A stretch of DNA of 64,000 nt, from positions 237,751 to 301,750 of the forward strand of contig CANMLL010000005.1 in NCBI GenBank assembly GCA_947498775.1. The letters are read 5' to 3'. The DNA is from an uncultured Aquimarina sp. (GTDB lineage Bacteria; Bacteroidota; Bacteroidia; Flavobacteriales; Flavobacteriaceae). A model generated the notes under the pieces. That model was given only the letters and a program-made list of their open reading frames with translations. It had not been told where the DNA came from and did no database searches. The stretch's first letter is position 1. Each line of letters starts with the position of its first letter. The position numbers and the translations under genes are program-made. This document shows, in pieces, positions 1 through 9,333 of this stretch.

Positions 1-102
1 GTCTACTGTTTTCGTTTTTCTACCGTGTTGTAACAATTGTCACAGCTTTTTACTGGTTCGTTTGATAGCTTTGTGTAATAACAGAGTAGAAGAAGCGGTA
101 GT

Positions 103-198
103 ATGAAATTCAGCAAAATATATAAACTTCTTATAGTTTGTGTTTTATGTATAAGCAGTATCACTATCATAGTACAACTCTTTCAATTATTAACTTAA
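103..198 (+). CDS. 31-residue putative membrane peptide
   Basis: A short open frame starts ATG AAA TTC and ends TAA just before the DUF2892 gene. The peptide has a basic N-terminus (MKFSKIYK) and then one unbroken hydrophobic stretch of about 20 residues, so it could be a single-pass membrane peptide. It lies 12 bases before the next start codon in the same direction and could be cotranscribed. No family is recognised. A chance frame is possible. Confidence 0.35.
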   Translation: MKFSKIYKLLIVCVLCISSITIIVQLFQLLT

Positions 199-210
199 AA
201 GTACAAAACC

Positions 211-414
211 ATGAAAAAGAATATGGGTCAATTAGATCGCATAATTAGGTTTATTGTGGCAATCGTAGTTGGTATATTATTCTATACGGGCACACTTAAC
301 GGAACTTTAGCATATATTTTATTAGGGCTATCCGGGATATTTCTCATTACAAGTTTTATCAGTTTTTCTCCGCTTTACACTTTGGTGGGGCTTAGCACTT
401 GTAAGGTTAAATAA
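211..414 (+). CDS. DUF2892 / YgaP-type two-helix membrane protein
   Basis: This 67-residue protein begins MKKNMGQLDRIIR, the N-terminal signature I associate with the DUF2892 (YgaP transmembrane) family. It has two hydrophobic helices, about residues 10-28 and 33-56. Family members are small inner-membrane proteins, often beside or fused to rhodanese domains, and their biochemical role is poorly defined. No rhodanese gene is visible within the window. Length fits a stand-alone member. The family call is fairly secure; the function is unknown. Confidence 0.75.
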   Translation: MKKNMGQLDRIIRFIVAIVVGILFYTGTLNGTLAYILLGLSGIFLITSFISFSPLYTLVGLSTCKVK

Positions 415-497
415 AGATCAATAGATCAGTAATGTACGTAGCCAAAACCTTCTTAAAATCATAGAATATACATTTTACAACTTAAATATTTACACAA

Positions 498-1547
498 ATG
501 AAAAAAACATTTTTAGTACTCATGGGGGCGCTATTTTTGGGCTCTTGTGAAACCGAAATCAATGAAGTTAATAGTGAAAGTTCTTTAGAAGAAGCTGAAG
601 CTAAATATGGTTATTTTGAAGACAACTATTTTCTTGTAGCAAACAGAGGATCCTCGACCTTTACTGTTTTTGATGCCAAAACTACCGATTTTGTTAAAGA
701 AATAACCTTACCTGATAATGCAGCACAGCCAACATATCTTGCGCATAGTAAGAGAAATAATAGTGTTTATATTGGCGATTTTGCAAATCAAAAAGTAGTG
801 TATTATGATGCAGAAACGTTTGAATTGCAGGGAGAAATTGCGATAGAAGAAGGAGCATTTCACATGTGGATTAACGAACGTGTAAACCAACTATGGATCA
901 ATAATATTGTTTCTAAATCTACATCGGTAATTGATCTAAATAGCAATACGGTGATCAAAAATATTGGATTACCAACTGCTGAAATACCAGAATTAACTGA
1001 AAATGCTGTACAACACGATGTAGTTATCTCTCCAAGTGGTTTTGCAGCATATGTAACCGTATTAGATGGGCCAGATACGAGTTATGTAGTAATGTATAAT
1101 ACACGTACACTGGAATATATAAGACACGAAGTGGTAGGAGGAGACGGACATTTATTACCTGTGGGACCACGTTTGTATGTACCTGCACAAAATGCCAATA
1201 ACATTACGGTGTTTAGTCGTTTTAATTTGACAAAACTTGATGAATTACCGTTTAATTCTGCACATGGGGTAACTAGTAGTAGACGTTTTGTATTTACTAC
1301 CGGAATTGCGGACAATAAGATTGGTGTAATTGGAAGATTTAGTAACCGTGTGATTTCTGAAATTGATACCGAATTTAATACTCCGCATAATTTGGCAGTG
1401 AATCGACGGGGAAATATTTTATTCTTAGCACATTCTGGAGGATCAGCTACCAAAGTAGTGTTTTATAAAGTACGCAGAAACGGAAGTTTAGAAAAAATAT
1501 CAGATGTTGATTCTGGCACAAATCCATTTGGAGTTTTGAGTTATTAG
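498..1547 (+). CDS. Secreted lipoprotein with YVTN-like beta-propeller
   Basis: The 349-residue product starts with a lipoprotein signal peptide whose lipobox is LGSC (Cys17), so it is probably lipid-anchored in the envelope. The rest is a series of about 40-residue blade-like repeats with phrases such as FTVFDAKT, VVYYDAET and TSVIDLNSNT, typical of YncE/YVTN beta-propellers. No catalytic motif is visible, so a binding or scaffold role is likelier. The gene stands alone and is followed by a good terminator at 1583-1608. Confidence 0.75.
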   Translation: MKKTFLVLMGALFLGSCETEINEVNSESSLEEAEAKYGYFEDNYFLVANRGSSTFTVFDAKTTDFVKEITLPDNAAQPTYLAHSKRNNSVYIGDFANQKVVYYDAETFELQGEIAIEEGAFHMWINERVNQLWINNIVSKSTSVIDLNSNTVIKNIGLPTAEIPELTENAVQHDVVISPSGFAAYVTVLDGPDTSYVVMYNTRTLEYIRHEVVGGDGHLLPVGPRLYVPAQNANNITVFSRFNLTKLDELPFNSAHGVTSSRRFVFTTGIADNKIGVIGRFSNRVISEIDTEFNTPHNLAVNRRGNILFLAHSGGSATKVVFYKVRRNGSLEKISDVDSGTNPFGVLSY

Positions 1548-1582
1548 TAATTGTTATATAACACAACCGTTAAAACAAAGAG

Positions 1583-1608
1583 CCCATCAAAATATGATGG
1601 GTTTTTTT
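1583..1608 (+). terminator. Rho-independent terminator after the beta-propeller lipoprotein gene
   Basis: A 7-bp perfect stem (CCCATCA / TGATGGG) with a 5-base loop is followed directly by seven T residues, 36 bases after the stop codon of the lipoprotein gene. Confidence 0.85.
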
Positions 1609-1610
1609 AT

Positions 1611-2810
1611 GGTTGTTATATAAAGAAAGGGGTAAAAATACTCTATTTTACATAATATAAATTATAGTACAAATATAATATATGAGTAAAACGGCGAATA
1701 GAACTTTTTCTGTTCTATTTTACATAGATGCAGATATAGCGCCTTTAGGTCTATATCGTCAGCATTTATGTAACAGCCGTTTTACGACCTGAGTATCATT
1801 AATATTCGTAAGCTATAATGTAATATTATGTAAAATATCCCAGGATGATTCTATTTCATAGTGATCGTAGCTACTGGGGTCATCATAATTTCAAAAATCC
1901 ATTGTTGAAACATTCTGCTCACATTTGTAGCTATAATTTACTCACGGCGATAATATTTTATTGGAGTTCATGATGTGCTACGCAGTTGCCGTTATGTAAA
2001 ATTGCCGCGCCCAACCGCTTTATTGCTTTGTAAATAAAAATGCTTCCAGCCACATCATCTCGCAGTTTCATAAAATTCATCTACTAGATAAATTTAATTC
2101 TCTCGTCTCTACACACAATTTGCCATCGCTTGGCCACACCAAAACCTGTCTGCCGACAGGCAGGAAAGCAAAACTTTTAGGTGCATTATAAATCGCGTAT
2201 TTGATAAAATATACGTGATAAAAGTTTTTACGCGATTCTCGTGAAGTTGCCGCATAAGCATAAAATTACTCTATCGAGATAATTTCTATACACATGCTAT
2301 CTGTAGAACACAGATTAAACATTCTTAGGGTTTGCATATCTTTTTGTCTTGATACAAAAAGAAATCGACTTTAGGAGATTCACGAACTCCTCTAAAAAAA
2401 TATTAACCTTGTGAGCTAAACAAAAAAATCAAGGCTGCACAAAACTTTGGAATGCCAGCCGCATCATCTCGCCGCCAAAAGCAATCATCCACTGGATAAT
2501 TTCTTTTGTCACGTGGCGCAGTCACTATATTTTAGACGGCATAAAATTGAAAGTCTAGTAGACTTTTGATTTTGTGAGCGAGCTGGCGTGTTGGCGATTT
2601 ATAACGTTTTGTTTGATCTAAGTAACTACCATTATCCAGCCGCATCATCTCGCAGCTTTATAAAATTGATTCTGTTAATCAATTTTATAAACTCGTCTAA
2701 AATATTGACGCTCCTTTGCCTATTGTTTTTACCAAAGTTTTCTGAGGCCGGGTTTAAACTTTTAGGTTCTATTTTACATAATGTTGTGAAACTTATGGAA
2801 TAATACTCCT
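1611..2810 (+). repeat. Repeat block R1, left copy of the long direct repeat flanking the R-M island
   Basis: About 1.2 kb without a convincing gene. From about 1808 to 2785 it matches R2 (about 10159-10995) closely, with many long identical runs. One is the stretch beginning GTAGCTATAATTTACTCACG, which continues for several hundred bases. It contains the small palindrome CCTGTC-TGCC-GACAGG (2145-2160) and two 'CTCGCAG + hairpin' elements, near 2059 and 2649. Both copies end with the same AATATTGACGCTCC... to TTTTACATAATG segment just before the next gene module. Confidence 0.85.
2649..2696 (+). repeat. CTCGCAG hairpin element (15-bp perfect stem)
   Basis: CTCGCAG (2649-2655) is followed by the stem TTTATAAAATTGATT (2657-2671), a 5-base loop, the perfect complement at 2677-2691, then CTCG. 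Equivalent elements at about 15320 and 18662 keep the pairing but change the paired bases. Confidence 0.75.
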
Positions 2811-2814
2811 ATTT

Positions 2815-3594
2815 TTAAAATGTTTTATCAAAGATTGTTTCTAAGTGATATTCTAAAAAATCTTTTCGAGGTAAATATTTTATAGGATTTGAAATTTTTA
2901 TATTCTCAATATGTAAAAAGTGCTTTTGGTAAAAAGAAGTATTCTTTTTCTTCTTCAAATTACTTGATAATAACACTCTATAGTTTTGATTGATACCAAT
3001 AATACCTTTATCAAATGCTTTGTCGTAAAGTGGCGAAAAACAAATACCATTCTCAGGATTTAATCTTTCTGTTTCGTTTTCTGACCAAGGAATTATATGA
3101 CTAGCGACAAGTAATTCTGGAATATCAATTCCAGAAATAGCACATTTAGTTTCATAGTTTGCTAAAACCATTTGCCTAAAAACTGATTGATTTACTCTTG
3201 TTTTTACTTCACGAGTAATTGTATCTCCTTTTAAATATTTAAAATCAAAAAGTAATTTTTGGTATTTGTTTTCTATTGAAGTGTTTTCTTTTTTAGCAAG
3301 GATTTGTTCACTAAGAAAAACTAATTCTTCTTTGTTATTGAAAAATTCACCCCAAATAGGTTGAACTATTTTAGTACCACCGCTCATCCCTTTAATACCT
3401 CTTGCTTTTAAAACTGGGTCGACGCTTGCAAAGTTTACTAAACGCAATGCAACTGAACTTGGTGTTCTACCAATTAAATTTGCTAAATGGATAACATCTT
3501 TATTGGTACTATGCATTTTCCCAAATGGGATTTTTAAATACAAATTAAATGCTAGGATTAATTCTTCTTTTGTCCAGAGTTTACGAGTTCCCAT
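2815..3594 (-). CDS. HNH endonuclease, putative restriction nuclease of the operon
   Basis: The 259-residue protein has an HNH_2-type nuclease core at about residues 150-200: Cys151, SHIIPW with His166, NPENGI (Asn182) and LYDKAFDKG. The N-terminal half starts with an acidic/aromatic helical segment (LWTKEELILAFNLYL) and a GRTPSSVALRL helix-turn-helix-like segment, which could bind DNA. It is the last gene of a tightly packed minus-strand operon and begins 2 bp after the receiver-domain gene. HNH enzymes of this type commonly serve as restriction nucleases beside C5 methyltransferases. That it cuts DNA lacking the partner methyl mark is inferred. Its recognition site cannot be read from sequence. 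Confidence 0.85.
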   Translation of the reverse strand: MGTRKLWTKEELILAFNLYLKIPFGKMHSTNKDVIHLANLIGRTPSSVALRLVNFASVDPVLKARGIKGMSGGTKIVQPIWGEFFNNKEELVFLSEQILAKKENTSIENKYQKLLFDFKYLKGDTITREVKTRVNQSVFRQMVLANYETKCAISGIDIPELLVASHIIPWSENETERLNPENGICFSPLYDKAFDKGIIGINQNYRVLLSSNLKKKKNTSFYQKHFLHIENIKISNPIKYLPRKDFLEYHLETIFDKTF

Positions 3595-3596
3595 TG

Positions 3597-5144
3597 TTAT
3601 ATTTTAACAAAATCAACACCTACCCTAATAGGGTGATTGAAACTATGATTAGTTATTCTCTGAGCATAATTTTGCTTTAGAGTAAACACATAATCTATAT
3701 CTTTTTTAACTAATATTTTTCGCTTATTTCTATACTCTATACTTATTCTATTATTCACCATAGCAGGGTTCTCAACAAAATATTGTTTTGGTTTGACATA
3801 TTCCTTTCCCCACAAAATGCAGGTTTTTGAATTTATATAAGAAATAAACCCTCCATCCCCCTTTTTTATGCCTTCTTTCAAAGGGATTTGCTGTCCTTTT
3901 ACAAAATAATAGTTAAAATCAATATTACTTTCTCCATTATGTAAAATACAATCACAAAGAGCCGTTATACACAAATAATATGTGTCATTTTCACCTTTAA
4001 ATATATCTCCAAAATTCAATAATTTTTTACCTCTTAAAACAGTACCATTATAAAAAGCATTTAAAACCGCAATTTCGGCATCATCAATTTTATAATTCTG
4101 TTTTGAAATTCTATTTAAAAACTCTTCTTCAAGTATCTTTAATTCTGAATCTTCTAATTTTAGTTTTGAATGCTCTAACAAGATGGACTTGATGAAATTA
4201 TTAAATTCTAAATCCAAATTATGAGCTTTTAACTGCTTCCGGTGATACATCAATGTATCAATACTTGTATTTAATAAATTTTCATCAATAAACGATGCAT
4301 TATTAGTAAAACTATTTTGCATATCTAAACCTAATAATTGAGAAAGATTATTTTCAGATTTCCATACTTGGTGAACTAGTCTATTTAAAATCTTAATAGC
4401 ACTATTTTCAGATTTCGGAATAATAGTTATAATTGTGTTATTAATATTCAAGCTGAAGTTTGTTCTATTTATATGAGATAACTTAGGGTTAGAGATTGTT
4501 GATTTATGTAAATTAGAAAACGCATAATTAACTTGAATGAGAGCTTCTCCAAACGATGTGATATCTGTACAATCTCTTATTAATTGAGGTAATTCATTGT
4601 CTATTTCTCTAAAAGTATTAAAAAGAGCAGCATTAAACCGTTCATCATTAAATGATATTTGGTTAAAGACAGCGATATTATCATCTCTATAAATATCTAA
4701 TTCATCAACTATATTTTGATAATACAGAGCGTTATATCCTGAAAAATAAGTTGATACATTATCAATAATTTCATTCATATTTTGCTCAGAAGTAAAAATT
4801 GAACAAAAATGAATATGTTTTTCTTTAACTATTTTTGATAATAAATTTAAAGAATGTTCTTCTCCATCATTCCCATCAAGTCGCCAGTCTAGAAGAACTA
4901 AATCTCTTCTTTTGAAAAAATACTTTAATCGTTCTTCGTTTTGAAGATCATTAGGGGAAAATTTATGGATAGCTAAAGAAATACCTTTTTCTTTAAATTT
5001 TTTAAGAAGATTAATAGATAAATCAATTTCTGGATAACGATTTCTGGGTATAAATTTATATGGTTCTAAAGCCTTTTCATCTATAAAAATTGCAGATTTG
5101 ATTGAATCCAATATTATTTCTTTTGTTTTGTTTTTTAAAGTCAT
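3597..5144 (-). CDS. Receiver-domain protein, putative phosphorelay partner of the dual-GHKL ATPase
   Basis: The N-terminal ~130 residues of this 515-residue protein resemble a divergent response-regulator receiver: acidic residues IDE (22-23), a candidate phospho-acceptor Asp86 in LVLLDWRLDG, and a following beta-strand ending in Ser/Thr (CSIFTSEQ). The remaining ~380 residues are mostly helical and match no output domain I recognise; there is no HTH or LytTR. The gene starts 1 bp after the ATPase gene and ends 2 bp before the HNH gene. By position it probably transmits a signal from the ATPase to the nuclease. Receiver-like domains in conflict systems are known, but the role here is inference. 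Confidence 0.7.
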   Translation of the reverse strand: MTLKNKTKEIILDSIKSAIFIDEKALEPYKFIPRNRYPEIDLSINLLKKFKEKGISLAIHKFSPNDLQNEERLKYFFKRRDLVLLDWRLDGNDGEEHSLNLLSKIVKEKHIHFCSIFTSEQNMNEIIDNVSTYFSGYNALYYQNIVDELDIYRDDNIAVFNQISFNDERFNAALFNTFREIDNELPQLIRDCTDITSFGEALIQVNYAFSNLHKSTISNPKLSHINRTNFSLNINNTIITIIPKSENSAIKILNRLVHQVWKSENNLSQLLGLDMQNSFTNNASFIDENLLNTSIDTLMYHRKQLKAHNLDLEFNNFIKSILLEHSKLKLEDSELKILEEEFLNRISKQNYKIDDAEIAVLNAFYNGTVLRGKKLLNFGDIFKGENDTYYLCITALCDCILHNGESNIDFNYYFVKGQQIPLKEGIKKGDGGFISYINSKTCILWGKEYVKPKQYFVENPAMVNNRISIEYRNKRKILVKKDIDYVFTLKQNYAQRITNHSFNHPIRVGVDFVKI

Positions 5145-5145
5145 A

Positions 5146-8046
5146 CTATAACATTGGTTTTATAACAAAACAAGCTCCACCTAACAGATTATATGACTTA
5201 TCATTTGTAGCATAAATATCTAACCTATTCTCATTTAAACTCTGCTTAGAAAGATAAAGTCCAATACCTCTTCCATTTGGTCTATTAGAGTAAAACATAT
5301 CAAATATTTTTTCTAAACGATGCTCTTCAATTTTTAGTCCTGAATTACATATAACTATCTCATTTGTTTCTTTTTTGTAATCTAATTTGATTTTACGGTT
5401 TTCTTTATTACGCATCCAGTAGATTGCATTATTTATTATATTTATGTAAACAGTATGAATAACTGGTTCTTTAATAACTAAAACATGTTTATTGAATTTA
5501 GAAGTTGCTTCAAAATCAATACTATAATCTTTTATTCTTCTATCGAAGAATTTTAATAGATAATTATATACACTTTTACCACTAATTTCTTTAGGTACTA
5601 CTCCTGCAATTCTATATAAAGGAGAGAGAAGTTCATATTTATCTTCTAATTGCTTAAAATTTTGAGTTAAAAACTGAAATTGTTCAACATCTACAAATAA
5701 GTTTTCAGAACTTAATTTAGCTATAGAATTGTTTATTTTGGCATATAATTGGTTAAACTCATGATCAATTATTTCAACAGCAACACCTAATTGCGCAGTT
5801 TCCCTGGTTTGCTCCCACTTATATTTTATTGTTTCATATTCTGCCTTATACGCACCCTGAACTAACTCTTCATCAATATCAAAACTTAACTTACTTAAAT
5901 GTTCAACCAAAGGTGTAAGTTCTTTATTGATCTGTTCTCTAAGGAATTCAAATTTGGAACCTAATTTTTCTGATTCTATTAAAACACTTTCCTTGGAATT
6001 TATGGAATTAACAATTTTATCTTTCTCGAAATTCAATTCATCGATAATTCTTCTTGAACGAAAAGAAAAATCTTTAATTAAATTATCATATTGAGTTTTT
6101 AATTGTGTTCTATTTTCTGTTACTATTTTTTCAAGTGTGCCATTATATTTTTGATAGTTTTTCGTAAACTCCATTTTCAATTCTTTGACTTCAAGTTTTT
6201 CTTTAACTCTGGTCATTAATTGAGAACTATCCTTTTTTATAGTATCATTAAATTTTAGTAATCTATTTTCATATTTATCCAAACGGTCTAATTGAGTATC
6301 TGTTGGTTTATAACGTTTTGGTACTTTAGGGATTAGATTTTTGAATTCAATATCAAGAGTATGAAGTCTATCAAGTAAATTTTCTATATCAGAATATAAT
6401 ACATTGGTAGCATGGGTCTTCTCTTCTAATTGCTCTAATAGTTTTAAGTATTCTTTTTGATAATTATCGAATTTATCAGGATAACTTTTTAAAGAACGTG
6501 TGAAGGCTTTTTTTTCTTCAATTGCACGTTTATTATCTTCTTTAATTGCTTCGTTCTGTTCTTTTAACAAAGCCATTTTATCTCTAAATAAACTTTTCTG
6601 AGGAGTATCAGAGAAATACTCGTTGGCTAAATCTATAAAAAAGTTAATTAAATCACTTTCAAAAGCTCTATATGCACCATTATTAATTAAACCTTCTCTA
6701 CTAGATTTATCTTTAAGCTTAAAGTTTACATCTCTTGTTAAACCCAAATAACCAAACATTCTTCGATACGAAAAGTAAAATGTACCTGCTCTTTTTGAAC
6801 GTCTTTCTTCAAATCTCAAAAAGTCAGCATTAGGTCTTCCATAAGGTAAAACTCTAAAATCATCTCTGTATATATACAATCCACCATAATTACTAACCTT
6901 CTTCTTTATTTTTTCATAAGAAACTTCATTTTGAATTGATTCCTTTTCGAAACCTTGATTGTAACCCAATTTTATTGAAACTTTACCGTAATTATTTCTA
7001 GAATTACTACGTCGTGGATTAATATAATTGTGCTCAATAGTTTCATCATATATTTTAATTTTCCCATTAAAAGAACCAGAGCCGTCAAATTCTCCTTGAA
7101 TTATTATATCAGCCAAATCATAATCTTGTGAGGTAAAAAACTTACCTTCAGATGTTAAAAAATTATATTCTTGATTAACGTCCTTATATATTGGAATTGA
7201 TGTTTTTACAACGTAATTATCTTTCTTAAAATCATTAGTGAATCCAGATAAACTTGAAATAACAAATTGTCTATCTTCTAATTCATCTTCGTCATTTTTT
7301 GTTAAATCCACTATTTGATCGATTGGCTCAAAAACAATAAACTTTGTTCCATGATCATTTTCAATATTTATTAAATCACTAAGTAATTTCTCAATTAAAA
7401 ATTCTGGAAGCTCTACATTAGTTATCGAATTTTCTATTTCATTTTTTAATTTAGACTGTTTATCTTCCCAAATTGGATTTCCTTCTAAATCTTCTTCTTT
7501 TGAAAAATTATTAAGAAAAGACTTTTTTAATTTTTCAAATTTTAATGAAAAATCAGTAATATTTTCAATATTTTCAACTGGTATATCTACATCATCTAAG
7601 AATAGATTGTAATTTTCTAATAGTCTCCAATCAAAAAATAAGGCTTGTAATGGATATCCTTGTTTTTTAGTAAGCATTAACATTGGGTTTCCAAGAAACG
7701 CCACGGATAATCTTCCAATTCCTTTTTCCCCAGCTTTTATTCTAGGTTTTTTCCAAAGTGTTTCTTCACTTTCTTTGTCTTCTAAAGTTGCTCTACTTTT
7801 AGAGTCAGTTCCAAGTACCAACCATTTTTCAAAAATATCGTTTTTAGACATTCCTTTCCCGTCATCTGTCATTACAAATAGCGGAGAATTAATATCTTTA
7901 TATGTTTCTAAATATATTTCGGCAGTTAGGTCATCGGCATAAGCATCATATCCATTTTTCCATAACTCCGTTATAGCCGTTGGTAAATCTGCAATCTGAC
8001 CTTTTCCGAGCAGATCCACTGCTCTTGCTTTAGTTCTAAATTGCAT
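5146..8046 (-). CDS. Dual-GHKL ATPase: MutL/Hsp90-like N-terminus, coiled coil, histidine-kinase-like C-terminus
   Basis: In this 966-residue protein the first GHKL domain has the N-box E27-xxx-N31-xx-D34-A, the G1 box DDGKGM (61-66) and the G2 box GEKGIG (106-111), as in MutL, Hsp90 and MORC ATPases. Residues ~480-760 are rich in Lys/Glu heptads and look like a long coiled coil. The C-terminus has an H-box-like HEFNQ (His762), a second N-box NIINNAIYW (869-877), CNSGLKI (about 900) and GRGIGL (925-930), as in histidine kinases. No transmembrane segment or signal peptide is visible, so it is cytosolic. It overlaps the methyltransferase gene by 11 bp and precedes the receiver gene by 1 bp, so the three are probably translationally coupled. 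Confidence 0.85.
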   Translation of the reverse strand: MQFRTKARAVDLLGKGQIADLPTAITELWKNGYDAYADDLTAEIYLETYKDINSPLFVMTDDGKGMSKNDIFEKWLVLGTDSKSRATLEDKESEETLWKKPRIKAGEKGIGRLSVAFLGNPMLMLTKKQGYPLQALFFDWRLLENYNLFLDDVDIPVENIENITDFSLKFEKLKKSFLNNFSKEEDLEGNPIWEDKQSKLKNEIENSITNVELPEFLIEKLLSDLINIENDHGTKFIVFEPIDQIVDLTKNDEDELEDRQFVISSLSGFTNDFKKDNYVVKTSIPIYKDVNQEYNFLTSEGKFFTSQDYDLADIIIQGEFDGSGSFNGKIKIYDETIEHNYINPRRSNSRNNYGKVSIKLGYNQGFEKESIQNEVSYEKIKKKVSNYGGLYIYRDDFRVLPYGRPNADFLRFEERRSKRAGTFYFSYRRMFGYLGLTRDVNFKLKDKSSREGLINNGAYRAFESDLINFFIDLANEYFSDTPQKSLFRDKMALLKEQNEAIKEDNKRAIEEKKAFTRSLKSYPDKFDNYQKEYLKLLEQLEEKTHATNVLYSDIENLLDRLHTLDIEFKNLIPKVPKRYKPTDTQLDRLDKYENRLLKFNDTIKKDSSQLMTRVKEKLEVKELKMEFTKNYQKYNGTLEKIVTENRTQLKTQYDNLIKDFSFRSRRIIDELNFEKDKIVNSINSKESVLIESEKLGSKFEFLREQINKELTPLVEHLSKLSFDIDEELVQGAYKAEYETIKYKWEQTRETAQLGVAVEIIDHEFNQLYAKINNSIAKLSSENLFVDVEQFQFLTQNFKQLEDKYELLSPLYRIAGVVPKEISGKSVYNYLLKFFDRRIKDYSIDFEATSKFNKHVLVIKEPVIHTVYINIINNAIYWMRNKENRKIKLDYKKETNEIVICNSGLKIEEHRLEKIFDMFYSNRPNGRGIGLYLSKQSLNENRLDIYATNDKSYNLLGGACFVIKPML

Positions 8047-9109
8047 TCTTATGATTATTAATAATTGCTTTCCCTATTCTTTTTGCATATTCAGGAGGAA
8101 CTGCATTTCCAATTAATCTTGCAATACTTCCCATACTCGTTCCTATAAATTTATAATTTTTCGGAAATGATTGCAAAGAAGCTCCTTCTCTAAGTGACAA
8201 CGCTCTATTTTCATCTGGATGTACAAAACGTCCATTAGAGACGCTGAGAAATTTTGTTGTTATTGTTGGAGAAGGTTTATCCCACCATAATCTACCAAAA
8301 GTATCTTTAAAAGATGTATCCCTACCAACAAAACATTTTAATTGTAATTCTGGATCATCAGCAAAACTTAATCGATTACCACCATCCTTTTCTACTTTCT
8401 CTAATCTTCTTAATGTAATATCACTAATATCTGGAACCGTATGATTGAAATCGGAACTATCAGTATGCCCAGCTTTTATCTTAGGAAAACCATTAGCTTG
8501 ACCAATAACATCCCTAACAGTAAGCATTTTTCTTGCTGTAATTGGTGTTAATTCCTTATCTGAAATCCTATTTGCAATTAAAGTAAATCTCTTTCGATTC
8601 TGAGGAACTCCATATTCAGAAGTATTATGAATATCAAAGTGTACTTTATAATTATTTTTCTTTAACCATTCAATAAATGCTTCTAATCCGCTTTCCCCCT
8701 GCTTTCTAAGTACTCCTGGAACATTCTCAACAACAACATAACCAGGGTTAAAATATTTCACAAACTTTTCAAACTCAACTAATAAGTTCTTGGATTTTTT
8801 CGATTTCTTTTTATCAGTATTTATAATACTCCAAAATTGACAAGGACTACAGCCAATTAATAATAATTCATCATCATCACGCTTTAGGTTAAGTTCTGTT
8901 TCTAAATCTTCCACGGTAAGCTCAAAAACATCAGCTTTTATGAATTTAGCATTTTTAATATTCGCTTCATATGTTTCTTTGCATTTTTCTTCATAATCTA
9001 TGCCTGCCAATACCTGAATACCAGATTTTTGCATACCATAACTCATCCCTCCACCTCCACAAAAGAAATCAACAGCCTTTATTTTTTTAGTTTTATTAAT
9101 TGTTGACAC
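8036..9109 (-). CDS. C5-cytosine DNA methyltransferase
   Basis: The 357-residue enzyme carries the ordered C5-MTase motifs: motif I VDFFCGGGG (SAM binding), motif IV SPCQFWS with catalytic Cys90, motif VI VENV (127-130), motif VIII QNRKR (170-174), motif IX REGASLQSFP and motif X GNAVPP. It transfers a methyl group from SAM to C5 of cytosine. The target recognition region between motifs VIII and IX is short, and its specificity cannot be read. The start codon is GTG at 9109, which overlaps the TAG stop of the XRE gene as TAGTG. The 3' end overlaps the ATPase gene by 11 bp. Confidence 0.95.
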   Translation of the reverse strand: MSTINKTKKIKAVDFFCGGGGMSYGMQKSGIQVLAGIDYEEKCKETYEANIKNAKFIKADVFELTVEDLETELNLKRDDDELLLIGCSPCQFWSIINTDKKKSKKSKNLLVEFEKFVKYFNPGYVVVENVPGVLRKQGESGLEAFIEWLKKNNYKVHFDIHNTSEYGVPQNRKRFTLIANRISDKELTPITARKMLTVRDVIGQANGFPKIKAGHTDSSDFNHTVPDISDITLRRLEKVEKDGGNRLSFADDPELQLKCFVGRDTSFKDTFGRLWWDKPSPTITTKFLSVSNGRFVHPDENRALSLREGASLQSFPKNYKFIGTSMGSIARLIGNAVPPEYAKRIGKAIINNHKNAI

Positions 9110-9333
9110 TAACTATTATTTTTTTTGATTTCTAAATCTTTACAAACTTCATTTAATACTTCACAAGGATTAGCTTCTATGGCTAGTGCAATAAGATACA
9201 ACTCGCTGACGCGTAATTTTGTTCTTCTATTATTTGACAGTTCACTAAGACGTGTTTTACTTATTCCTGTCTTTCTAGAAACATCTGATCTATTTATAGA
9301 CTTCCTTGATAAGTAGAGACCTAAATCTGTCAT
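9109..9333 (-). CDS. XRE-family helix-turn-helix controller protein
   Basis: The 74-residue protein is essentially one HTH_3/XRE domain: helices around LYLSRKSINRSDVSRKTG, the recognition helix SKTRLSELSNN, then a closing helix. Small XRE proteins at the head of restriction-modification operons usually act as C (controller) proteins that time nuclease expression after methylation. It is the first gene of the operon and shares one base with the methyltransferase gene. Its promoter lies in the 186-bp divergent gap, which contains repeated TCCGATTTT / TCTGATTTT words and an inverted CCGATT ... AATCGG pair that could be its operator. Confidence 0.85.
   Translation of the reverse strand: MTDLGLYLSRKSINRSDVSRKTGISKTRLSELSNNRRTKLRVSELYLIALAIEANPCEVLNEVCKDLEIKKNNS

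Noticed and set aside
2145..2164. CCTGTC/GACAGG palindromes at 2145, about 10500 and 34300 considered as phage attachment sites
   Set aside because: The motif is a common dispersed intergenic repeat in Flavobacteriia, and no integrase gene is nearby.
2588..2803. 71-residue plus-strand open frame
   Set aside because: It lies entirely in repeat block R1, runs through a 15-bp hairpin, and its equivalent in R2 is not kept open.
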